Source: Bacteroidia bacterium (GTDB taxonomy: Bacteria > Bacteroidota > Bacteroidia > B-17B0 > Aurantibacillaceae). Taken from it: a DNA stretch of 64,000 nucleotides. How positions within the stretch are numbered: position 1 is the stretch's first letter; the number at the start of each line of letters is the position of its first letter. Below the pieces are notes generated by a model that was not told the DNA's origin, did not search any database, and saw only the letters and a program-made list of their open reading frames with translations. Positions 45,433 through 52,843 of the stretch are shown here, one piece after another. The DNA lies in the NCBI GenBank assembly GCA_026003255.1, contig BPGX01000001.1, positions 124,001 to 188,000 on the forward strand, given 5' to 3'. Both the position numbers and the translations under genes were made by a program.

Positions 45433-47181
45433 ATGGCACAAAAATTTGACATAGGATTAAATGCAAAGATTAATGAGTTTGCAAAGAAATTCAGCATAAC
45501 AAGAACAGATACTAACGATGATGAGGTTTTTGAAGATTTTGGTAATTATGTGATTGCATCCAACTTATTAGAGGAAGAGCTTGATAATGTCAAATCAGTA
45601 TCAACTAATAAAGCACAAGGTATTGACGGAATTGTTATTATCGTTAATAACAGACTGATTACAGAAGAAGCAGATTTAGGTAAATTCGGCACAACAGAAC
45701 CCATAAAAATTAAAGTTGGATTCATTCAATCAACAATAGTGAATAGTTTCGATGAACAAAAACTCAGTGCATTTACTGATGAGGTAGTTAACTTTCTTAC
45801 AGGTAGAAATGATATTGAACCATATTCAACAATTTACAAAAAACTTTTAGATGAAACTGGAAATTTTATTGATAGAATTGAAGAAACTCCAAAAGTTTCT
45901 TTGTTTTTTCTATCAGCACGAACATCGCACAATATTGGTATTGATAAAATTAATTCCGAAAAAGCCAAGATTACATCACGAAATGAAATTCAAAACAAAT
46001 GCTCGTTAGAGAAGTTTTCTGTTTTACAAAAAGAAGAAATAAAAGCAGAATACGAAAAAATATCAAAGTTTCATTCAATACAATTAAAATTTGAAAACTA
46101 TATTCCTCTTTCATCAGATGAAAATGTAGAACTAAGCTTTTTAGCAACACTTAAATTTTCTGAATTAAAAAAAATGATATTAACATCTGATAAAAATTTG
46201 AAAGAAAAGTTATTTATTGAAAATGTTAGAAGTTACATAGGTCAAACTCCCGTTAATTTAGATATAAAAAAAACGCTAGATTCAGTTACTGAAAGAAAAT
46301 ATTTCCCTTTGTTAAATAATGGCTTAGCAATTATTTGTGACAAAATTGAACGGCATCCAGTTAAAGACAAAGAATTTATTTTAACCTTTCCTAGAATAAT
46401 AAATGGATGTCAAACCACAAATGAATTATTTAAAAAATATAAAGAGTCTAATTACGAAAACAGTATTGATGATATTGAAGTTGTTGCTAAATTAATTTCT
46501 ACAAGTGACAATAATCTTAAAAAAATGATTATTTATGCTGCAAACAATCAAAATTCAATAGACAAAGACTTGCAGTCGCTAAATGATTTTCATCAAAAAA
46601 TTGAAACTTACTATTTAGGAAAAGATGAAAGAACTTTTCATATTTATTTTGAAAGACTAAGAGGACAGCACTCAAATGTTAATCCTCCATACAGTAGAGT
46701 TAATATTGAAACATTAGCAAGAGTTTTCATCTCTGTTTTCTTAAGGAAACCTCATGAAATGAAAAGTAATGCTATATCAATAATTGAAAAATATCAGAAA
46801 GAAGGTAAAATTTTTAATAATTCAAATCAGGAGCCAGCACAATATTATTACTGTGGAGTATTGTGGTATTGGTTCAATCATCTTCTAATCAATAGCAATA
46901 TTACTATGCGCTCAAAAACAATGGATATGCACATCTTAATGGCATGTGATATTCTTTTAGAAAAGAAAATTTTAGAAATGAAAAACTATCTTTCTATAGA
47001 CGAAAAAATAAATTATTTAGGTAATTCAGATAACGCTTTAAGCATTTTCAAATATACGGTAAATCTGTTGAATACAAAAACCTACTTGTTTGAAAGAAGA
47101 GGTTTTTATTCCAATCCAAAAACAGAAAAATTAATACAAGAAATAAATGGCGCTAACACAACACCAGATACTACAAATTGA
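45433..47181 (+). CDS. AIPR-family (abortive phage infection) protein
   Basis: 582 residues from ATG 45433 (a GTG two codons earlier is possible). The AIPR core is visible: KEKLFIENVRSYIGQTPVN, FPLLNNGLAIICDK (~residue 293) and FPRIINGCQTTNELFK (~residue 322), then ATIENLARVF-like and LRKPHEMKS stretches. AIPR proteins are linked to abortive infection and are frequent neighbours of restriction systems; the mechanism is unknown. The 3' end overlaps the restriction gene by 35 bp, showing a tight three-gene cassette. Confidence 0.85.
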   Translation: MAQKFDIGLNAKINEFAKKFSITRTDTNDDEVFEDFGNYVIASNLLEEELDNVKSVSTNKAQGIDGIVIIVNNRLITEEADLGKFGTTEPIKIKVGFIQSTIVNSFDEQKLSAFTDEVVNFLTGRNDIEPYSTIYKKLLDETGNFIDRIEETPKVSLFFLSARTSHNIGIDKINSEKAKITSRNEIQNKCSLEKFSVLQKEEIKAEYEKISKFHSIQLKFENYIPLSSDENVELSFLATLKFSELKKMILTSDKNLKEKLFIENVRSYIGQTPVNLDIKKTLDSVTERKYFPLLNNGLAIICDKIERHPVKDKEFILTFPRIINGCQTTNELFKKYKESNYENSIDDIEVVAKLISTSDNNLKKMIIYAANNQNSIDKDLQSLNDFHQKIETYYLGKDERTFHIYFERLRGQHSNVNPPYSRVNIETLARVFISVFLRKPHEMKSNAISIIEKYQKEGKIFNNSNQEPAQYYYCGVLWYWFNHLLINSNITMRSKTMDMHILMACDILLEKKILEMKNYLSIDEKINYLGNSDNALSIFKYTVNLLNTKTYLFERRGFYSNPKTEKLIQEINGANTTPDTTN

Positions 47182-47926
47182 AAATGTTTTACGAAACAGT
47201 TTGAGAAATAAATTTCAGAACTACAATCCCGAACCTGCTTCAATGCCTTTTCATACTAGATTGTTAGGTAAGGATAGAATGGCATTGTTTTCATTTATTC
47301 ATTCATTAAATACAAATTTTGGGACAAGCATTTTTGAACCGGTAGCTTTAGCATTGGCTGCATGTAATTTCGTTAGTGCAGCATCTCAACAATCTGCAGG
47401 AAATTATATTTCTTCTGAATCTCAACGCGTTATTCAAAACATTATTGATAATCTTTCCTCTGCAAATTCATCACCCAATAAAGTTAAAGAAATAGAAGCC
47501 ATTCGTGAAGTGTGTCAAAAAGGAGAAATGAAAAAAGTAAAGCTCACAAAAGTGGATATTAAACTGATTGACCATAATGATACAATATACTTAATTGATT
47601 TAAAAACGGCGAAGCCCAATGCTGGAGGGTTTAAAGAATTTAAAAGAACACTTTTAGAATGGGTAGCCACGACATTAGCAGAAAATCCTACTGCAAATGT
47701 TCAGACAATTATTGCAATTCCCTACAATCCTTACGAACCACAACCATATAACCGTTGGACAATGCGTGGTATGCTTGATTTAGAATATGAATTAAAAGTA
47801 GCAGAGGAATTCTGGGATTTTATTGGTGGGGAAGGAACATACGGAAACCTTCTTGAAATATTTGAGAACGTTGGTATTGAACTAAGACCTGAAATTGATG
47901 CATATTTTGAAAGATTTAATAATTAG
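47147..47926 (+). CDS. TdeIII-like type II restriction endonuclease
   Basis: 259 residues. N-terminal stretch NYNPEPASMPFHTRLLGKDRMALFSFIHSLN followed by FGTSIFEPVALALA matches what I recall of the TdeIII family. A PD-(D/E)xK-like core can be proposed: Asp137 in KVDIKLID and Asp151-Leu-Lys153 in YLIDLKTAKP. Family knowledge: TdeIII cuts at GGNCC; whether this protein does is not shown. No later in-frame Met before residue 33, so the ATG overlapping the AIPR gene is retained. It is the last gene of the cassette. Confidence 0.83.
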   Translation: MALTQHQILQIENVLRNSLRNKFQNYNPEPASMPFHTRLLGKDRMALFSFIHSLNTNFGTSIFEPVALALAACNFVSAASQQSAGNYISSESQRVIQNIIDNLSSANSSPNKVKEIEAIREVCQKGEMKKVKLTKVDIKLIDHNDTIYLIDLKTAKPNAGGFKEFKRTLLEWVATTLAENPTANVQTIIAIPYNPYEPQPYNRWTMRGMLDLEYELKVAEEFWDFIGGEGTYGNLLEIFENVGIELRPEIDAYFERFNN

Positions 47927-47971
47927 TCCTGAATTATCCTTTCTTATTTTAGAAAAAACAAAACAACAAAA

Positions 47972-48015
47972 CACACTAAAAGTTTTGAAGTTATTTTTAA
48001 TACCCCTTTAGTGTG
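47972..48015. terminator. Possible weak bidirectional hairpin
   Basis: CACACTAAA (47972-47980) pairs with TTTAGTGTG (48007-48015) across a 26-nt loop, between the converging restriction and thioredoxin genes. There is no U-tract directly after it, so termination is doubtful. Confidence 0.25.
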
Positions 48016-48081
48016 CCTTATGGTTGTTGATATTAACTAAAGTGGTTGTTTTTAGTTGTAATATGTAATTGTTTTATTCCA

Positions 48082-48408
48082 TTAATTTTCCTGCACTTTT
48101 TCTCCAATCTTTGATTCTACAATTTGAATCAAGTAAGGTGCAGGTATAACTCCTGATTGTCTCCAGAGTATCATTCCGCTTTTGAATAAAATTAAGGTAG
48201 GTACACCCTGAATGTTGTAGTACGATGCAGTTAATGGATTTTTATCCACATCAACTTTTATTACTTTTACTCTATCTCCAAAATGTTGTGCTACTTCTTT
48301 CAAAATAGGCGCCATCATTTTGCACGGTCCGCACCATTCTGCAGAAAAGTCCACCAATACAGGTGTTTCTTCATTAATAAGTTGATGAAAATTTGTGTTG
48401 TCGCTCAT
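48082..48408 (-). CDS. Thioredoxin
   Basis: 108 residues without a signal peptide. The active site WCGPC (Cys26, Cys29) stands in VDFSAEWCGPCKMM, with the cis-Pro in IQGVPTLILFKSG. Cytoplasmic disulfide and persulfide reductase. It is the last gene of the sulfur operon, 4 bp after the DUF3365 gene; here it could release sulfane sulfur from the rhodaneses. Confidence 0.93.
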   Translation of the reverse strand: MSDNTNFHQLINEETPVLVDFSAEWCGPCKMMAPILKEVAQHFGDRVKVIKVDVDKNPLTASYYNIQGVPTLILFKSGMILWRQSGVIPAPYLIQIVESKIGEKVQEN

Positions 48409-48412
48409 AATT

Positions 48413-49072
48413 TTAATTTTTATTGGTTATTTGATTTAGTATAGATGAATAATTTTCAGGGAATGTAATACTCCACACGCCCCGAATATCATATATTTCG
48501 TAATTTCTGGCTTCATCTTTCGGATATAATTCATTCAAAGCCCGTAAGGTTACATCAGGTATGTTTTCATAAGGTTTACCATGACAATTCAAGCAAAACT
48601 CAGCAATATAAATAGGAGTAAAGAAACGGATACCTTCTTTAGTTTTATATACCACTGGTTGTTTAGATAACGTTTGCTGGTACATTTTAAGCACTTGTTT
48701 TTCAAGTTCATCCGGAGTGTTGGCTGGGTTTCTTAGTTTTAATGAAGTTCGTTTAGCTTTGATTCCGTAGTAATTTGCCAGAGAATCAGTGAGTGGTAAA
48801 GCATGATGATTGCAATATTTAACGGATTCGTAGTATCCGAGTTCATCCAACGCTTTTCTCAATTTTTCTAGAATACCTGCATACATTTGTTTCGCCAGTT
48901 TCGTTCCTTCTTGAGCATAAAATGTACTATCTTCTTTAGATAAAGGCAATGTTGAAAGTTGTTTGGATTGTGATGAAGAACTTGTTTCGTTTGAAGCATT
49001 TTCATTTGTTGTATTTTGACATTGTGTAAAGAATAAAATTGAGCAAACAAATGCAAGCAGGTACTTTTTCAT
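48413..49072 (-). CDS. DUF3365 heme-binding lipoprotein
   Basis: 219 residues. The ATG at 49072 gives a lipoprotein signal (MKKYLLAFVCSILFFTQC); a longer start at 49111 overlaps the upstream rhodanese and is rejected. A serine-rich linker leads to a DUF3365/Tll0287-type sensor-like domain with LRNPANTPDELEKQVL, a PIYIAEFCLNCHGKP stretch containing a heme c CxxCH motif, and YEIYDIRGVWSITFP. Known members are redox or ligand sensors. It is anchored at the membrane and placed within a persulfide operon; a sulfide- or redox-sensing function is inferred. Confidence 0.8.
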   Translation of the reverse strand: MKKYLLAFVCSILFFTQCQNTTNENASNETSSSSQSKQLSTLPLSKEDSTFYAQEGTKLAKQMYAGILEKLRKALDELGYYESVKYCNHHALPLTDSLANYYGIKAKRTSLKLRNPANTPDELEKQVLKMYQQTLSKQPVVYKTKEGIRFFTPIYIAEFCLNCHGKPYENIPDVTLRALNELYPKDEARNYEIYDIRGVWSITFPENYSSILNQITNKN

Positions 49073-49077
49073 ATTAA

Positions 49078-49470
49078 CTACTTTTGAATGGGTAATCCCT
49101 GAGATTGCCAATTGTTAATGCCGCCATCGAGATTAACTACTTTATATCCCTTTTTTGCTAAAACCTCGGCAGCACCTGCACTTCTTCTGCCACTTCTACA
49201 ATATACAAGAATCGTTTTGGTTTTGTCTAATTTTGAGATTTGTTGTTCAAAATCATTGGAATAAAAGTCAATGTTTATGGCATTAGGGATTTTACCTTCA
49301 CTTACTTCTTCTGCCGTACGAACATCAAGCACAATTGTATTTTTGTCATTCATCATTTTTTGAAATTCAGAAGGGCTTACTGTCTTAAAGTTGGCATTTT
49401 GAGCGCATGCAAATAAGAAAGTTCCAACGAAAGCAATTGTTGAAAAGATGTTCAAAAATTTAGTTTTCAT
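49078..49470 (-). CDS. Exported rhodanese-like sulfurtransferase
   Basis: 130 residues. Lipoprotein-like signal (IAFVGTFLFAC), then a single rhodanese domain: VLDVRTAEEVSEGKIPNA and active-site loop VYCRSGRRSAG with catalytic Cys. It carries sulfane sulfur as a Cys persulfide, here probably in the periplasm. The gene lies 5 bp before the DUF3365 gene and 20 bp after the next rhodanese. Confidence 0.9.
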   Translation of the reverse strand: MKTKFLNIFSTIAFVGTFLFACAQNANFKTVSPSEFQKMMNDKNTIVLDVRTAEEVSEGKIPNAINIDFYSNDFEQQISKLDKTKTILVYCRSGRRSAGAAEVLAKKGYKVVNLDGGINNWQSQGLPIQK

Positions 49471-49490
49471 AGTTGTAAGTTTTAGGGTTA

Positions 49491-49793
49491 TTAAAAATTC
49501 AGATTATGCCATGAACCGGCATTATGCACTTCTATTCCATGTTTTTCAAGTATTGCTTTGGCAGAAGCGCTTCTCATGCCAGATGCACAGCATACGATGA
49601 TGGGTTGTTTCATCTTTTTAATGTCTTTAATTTTTGATTCCAAATTTTGAAGTGGAATGTTGATAGCATTTTCAGGATGTCCAGAATGAAATTCTGCAGG
49701 TGTTCGTACATCAATTATTGTGCCACCATTTTCAAGCATCTTCTTGTAATCATCTTTTGTTTTTAGCCCTAATAATTTTTTTATAAAGTCCAT
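49491..49793 (-). CDS. Rhodanese-like sulfurtransferase (cytoplasmic)
   Basis: 100 residues, no signal. IIDVRTPAEFHSGHPENAIN is followed by the active-site loop VCCASGMRSASA. Small one-domain sulfur carrier. The paired cysteines at the loop (CC) are unusual among the three rhodaneses here. Confidence 0.88.
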   Translation of the reverse strand: MDFIKKLLGLKTKDDYKKMLENGGTIIDVRTPAEFHSGHPENAINIPLQNLESKIKDIKKMKQPIIVCCASGMRSASAKAILEKHGIEVHNAGSWHNLNF

Positions 49794-49813
49794 AATCGTT
49801 ATTTTTTTACTGT

Positions 49814-50122
49814 TTAAACAAGTTCACCATCATAAGATAGTATTCCACCATAAAGGTTATTGACATTTTTAAATCCCAAACTGACCATGTATTGACAAGC
49901 AGTAGTACTTCTTCCACCACTTCTACAATAAACATAATATTCTTTGTTTCTGTCCAATGCGTTGATTTTTTCGGGAAATTCTGCCGAAGAAATATCAATG
50001 TTAATGGCATTAGGAATGTGTCCGGATTGATATTCTCCTGGTGTTCTAACATCCACAATTACGGCGTTGGGATTGCTTTTAATGGCATTTTCAAATTCTG
50101 ATGATGTGAGTTCTTTGTACAT
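49814..50122 (-). CDS. Rhodanese-like sulfurtransferase (cytoplasmic)
   Basis: 102 residues, no signal. VIVDVRTPGEYQSGHIPNAI and the active loop YVYCRSGGRSTTA with catalytic Cys. An alternate-frame ORF on the same strand (49807-50058) is a shadow. It lies 59 bp after the persulfide dioxygenase gene. Confidence 0.9.
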   Translation of the reverse strand: MYKELTSSEFENAIKSNPNAVIVDVRTPGEYQSGHIPNAINIDISSAEFPEKINALDRNKEYYVYCRSGGRSTTACQYMVSLGFKNVNNLYGGILSYDGELV

Positions 50123-50181
50123 AGTTTTTGAGTTTTGAATTGTGATTGATTATTTTTTTAATTTTTAGAAATAAATTAGTT

Positions 50182-51588
50182 TTAGCAAGAACAAGCTATT
50201 TCAACAAGTGGTAATCCTTCTTGTTGAGAAATAGCAGAATATCCGCCTTTTACATCTACAATGTTTTCAATTCCATTTCTTTTTAAGATACTGGAAGCAA
50301 TCATGCTTCTGTATCCTCCAGCACAATGAATGTAATACTTTTCATTTTTAGAAAATTCATGGAGATGTTTTTGAATGAAATCCAATGGTATGTTTTTTGC
50401 TTTATCCAGATGTGATTTTTCATATTCAGTGGGTTTTCTCACATCAATAACAGTAATGTTTTCGGCTTTGTATCTTTTAGCGAACTCTGCAGCATCTATT
50501 TGATGAATATCTGCAATTTTTTCACCTGCGTTTTGCCATGCTAACATTCCTCCTTCGAGATAACCTAAACAATTCTCATACCCTACTCTTGCCAAACGAA
50601 TAATGGCTTCTTTTTCTCTGCCTTCGGGAGTTACTAATAAAATAGGCGTTTTCAAATCTTCAATCAATGCACCTACCCACACTGCAAAAGGACCTCCATC
50701 TAATCCTATATTGATAGAACCTGGAATATGCCCATTTGCGAAATCTTGTGGTGAGCGTGTATCCAGTACAAGTGCTCCACTCTTCATTTTTTCTTTGAAC
50801 TCTTCTACGCCAAGCGGAATGTATTCTCTTTCAATAATGTTATCAATACTTTCATAACCTAATTTGTTCAGTAGTGCATTCTTTGGAAAATACTGTGGTG
50901 GAGGTAATAAACCAGTTGTTGCTTCTTTGATAAAATTTTCTTTGGAGATATTTTGCAGAGCCCAGTTTTTCTTTTTTTGATTACCCAGTGTGTCAAAGGT
51001 TTCTTTTCCAATATTTTTACCACAAGCGGAACCTGCACCGTGTCCTGGATATACAATAACATCATCGGGAAGTGTGAGAATTTTATTTCTCAAGGATTCA
51101 TACAATAATCCGGCTAATTCTTTTTCAGTCAAATTGCCTTTTACAGCAAGGTCTGGTCTTCCCACATCACCGATGAAAAGAGTATCTCCCGTAAAAATAT
51201 ATCGTTCTTTTCCTTCTTCGTCAATTAGCAGGTAAGTAGTGGATTCCAATGTGTGACCGGGTGTGTGTAGTGCTTTAATAATGATATTTCCAATTTTGAA
51301 CTCTTCACCATCTTTGGCGATGTATGCATCAAAATTAGGTTCTGCAGTAGGACCATATACAATTTTAGCACCAGTTTTTTTTGCCAGATCAAGGTGTCCG
51401 CTTACAAAATCAGCATGGAAGTGTGTTTCAAAAACATACTTGATTTGTGCGCCTCGTTCTTTTGCTTTTTGAATGTAAGGTTCAACCTCACGAAGTGGGT
51501 CAATGATGGCGGCTTCGCCATTAGATTCAATGTAATAAGCGGCTTCTGCAAGGCAACCTGTATACATTTGTTCTACATAGTGTTTCAT
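50182..51588 (-). CDS. Persulfide dioxygenase-type metallo-hydrolase fused to two rhodanese domains
   Basis: 468 residues. The beta-lactamase-fold half (1-250) carries the iron-binding signature THFHADFVSGH, HTPGHTLES, GDTLFIGDVGRPDL and VYPGHGAGSACG, as in ETHE1/Blh persulfide dioxygenases, which oxidise glutathione-type persulfide to sulfite. The first rhodanese (~260-350) has LLVTPEGREKE instead of a Cys and is likely inactive. The second (~365-465) has IHCAGGYRS with an intact Cys. The C-terminus ends in CSC. Oxidised sulfur from it could be exported by the next gene, a TauE/SafE permease. Confidence 0.92.
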   Translation of the reverse strand: MKHYVEQMYTGCLAEAAYYIESNGEAAIIDPLREVEPYIQKAKERGAQIKYVFETHFHADFVSGHLDLAKKTGAKIVYGPTAEPNFDAYIAKDGEEFKIGNIIIKALHTPGHTLESTTYLLIDEEGKERYIFTGDTLFIGDVGRPDLAVKGNLTEKELAGLLYESLRNKILTLPDDVIVYPGHGAGSACGKNIGKETFDTLGNQKKKNWALQNISKENFIKEATTGLLPPPQYFPKNALLNKLGYESIDNIIEREYIPLGVEEFKEKMKSGALVLDTRSPQDFANGHIPGSINIGLDGGPFAVWVGALIEDLKTPILLVTPEGREKEAIIRLARVGYENCLGYLEGGMLAWQNAGEKIADIHQIDAAEFAKRYKAENITVIDVRKPTEYEKSHLDKAKNIPLDFIQKHLHEFSKNEKYYIHCAGGYRSMIASSILKRNGIENIVDVKGGYSAISQQEGLPLVEIACSC

Positions 51589-51609
51589 AATTGTAAGTTT
51601 TAGGTTGGG

Positions 51610-52425
51610 TTATTGATGTTGTGTTAATTTATAGATTTCAGTTGTTAATGTACTTATTAGTACTATGATTAAGAAATAAGCATAAGATTTTTTTAAGACG
51701 ATAGCATTTGTTATATTATTAAGATATGTGCCTATAAAAATCCCTAATATAGAAAGAAGAGAGAATAACAGTATGGTAGTAATGTGTTGAGATTCAAAAG
51801 ATGAAAAATTGATAATAGTTCCGAATAATGCATTGATAAAGATAATTAAAAGCGATGTGGCAGTGGCATTTTTTATGGGCATATTGTATATTTTTATGAG
51901 AGCAGGCACAATGATAAAACCACCCCCTGCACCTATTGTAGCGGCAAGAATACCTACAAAGGAGGTTTTCAAGAGATATTGAAAAAAATTGGTGTTATTG
52001 GTAGTCGAATTTTCAGTTGATTCGTTATTATTTAATCCTTTAAGCATATTGACAATAATTACAGATAAAACTACCACGAATAAGAGCATGATTAAATGGT
52101 TTTTTCTAATCACAACCGATTGTATAGAATAAATGATATCCGGTATGCTTGGTAAAATCAGATATTTTACAACATAAAAATTTATCAAGACGGGAAGAAT
52201 AAATTTTAATGCTTTATTAAAATCAATTAAACTATTACGAACTTGCTTAATAACACCTGTTAATGAAGCTATTCCTACAATAATTAAAGAATACATGCCA
52301 GCCGTTTCAGGATTTATGCCCATAAAATAAACTAAAACCGGGAAAGCAATAATAGCCCCACCAGCACCGAACAATCCCAGCACCACACCTATTAAGATTC
52401 CCAATATGTATCCTATTGTTATCAT
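51610..52425 (-). CDS. TauE/SafE-family sulfite exporter
   Basis: 271 residues, about eight transmembrane helices. Both family repeats have their glycine-rich start: VLGLFGAGGAIIAFPVLVYF at the beginning and VGILAATIGAGGGFIIVPALI at the second. Members move sulfite or organosulfonates out. It is placed between the ArsR regulator (1 bp) and the persulfide dioxygenase, so export of sulfite formed by the dioxygenase is the likely function. Confidence 0.9.
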   Translation of the reverse strand: MITIGYILGILIGVVLGLFGAGGAIIAFPVLVYFMGINPETAGMYSLIIVGIASLTGVIKQVRNSLIDFNKALKFILPVLINFYVVKYLILPSIPDIIYSIQSVVIRKNHLIMLLFVVVLSVIIVNMLKGLNNNESTENSTTNNTNFFQYLLKTSFVGILAATIGAGGGFIIVPALIKIYNMPIKNATATSLLIIFINALFGTIINFSSFESQHITTILLFSLLSILGIFIGTYLNNITNAIVLKKSYAYFLIIVLISTLTTEIYKLTQHQ

Positions 52426-52426
52426 T

Positions 52427-52732
52427 TTATTCGAAAGAAGATTCTATACAGCTTAATACGTTTAAAAACTTTTTATTCTTCAATGAATAGATCATGTTTT
52501 TGCCTTCTTTTCTACAATTTAATACTCCTCGACTTTTTAGGATACTCAAGTGATGCGAAACAACTGCCTGCTCCAAATTTAATTCTTCTTGTAATTCCGT
52601 TACATTCATTTCTTTTTTATACTTAAGTAAGGCAATGATGTAAAGGCGAATAGGATGAGCTAATGCTTTGATTTTTTCTGCACTTTCAATCCATTCTTTT
52701 TCTAAATAAGGTGCTTTTGTTTTTGTATTCAT
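52427..52732 (-). CDS. ArsR-family repressor of the sulfur operon
   Basis: 101 residues. Winged helix of the ArsR type: IKALAHPIRLYIIALLKYKK, recognition helix QAVVSHHLSILKSRGVLNC, then a beta-wing (RKEGKNMIYSLK). Two cysteines, one after the recognition helix and one near the C-terminus (NVLSCIE), could form a disulfide or tetrasulfide switch like BigR/SqrR, but their positions differ from the classical pair. It is the first gene of the operon and lies 20 nt after a promoter-operator candidate. Confidence 0.9.
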   Translation of the reverse strand: MNTKTKAPYLEKEWIESAEKIKALAHPIRLYIIALLKYKKEMNVTELQEELNLEQAVVSHHLSILKSRGVLNCRKEGKNMIYSLKNKKFLNVLSCIESSFE

Positions 52733-52752
52733 AATTTTAATTTTTTACGATG

Positions 52753-52797
52753 CAAATATACATATAAATATCTACATATATGTATATGTATATGTAT
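52753..52797 (-). promoter_or_regulatory. Promoter and ArsR operator candidate of the sulfur operon
   Basis: TATATTTG -7 element at 52753-52760 (minus strand). Immediately upstream, where a -33 would be, is an AT-rich palindromic region: TACATATATGTA (52773-52784), a perfect 12-bp palindrome, and ATATGTAT repeated three times at 6-bp steps (52778-52797) opposite ATACATAT (52758-52765). The design fits repression by the ArsR protein. Confidence 0.5.
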
Positions 52798-52843
52798 TTT
52801 TTATGATTTTTTAAGAGTATTTAATTTTAACAATAAGTTTTTA

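Noticed and set aside
47972-48015. Strong bidirectional terminator between the restriction gene and thioredoxin
   Set aside because: The stem is only 9 bp with a 26-nt loop and no U-tract; kept only as a weak feature.
49807-50058. Alternate-frame ORF inside the rhodanese gene
   Set aside because: The overlapping frame 49814-50122 encodes a clear rhodanese domain; this one is a shadow.
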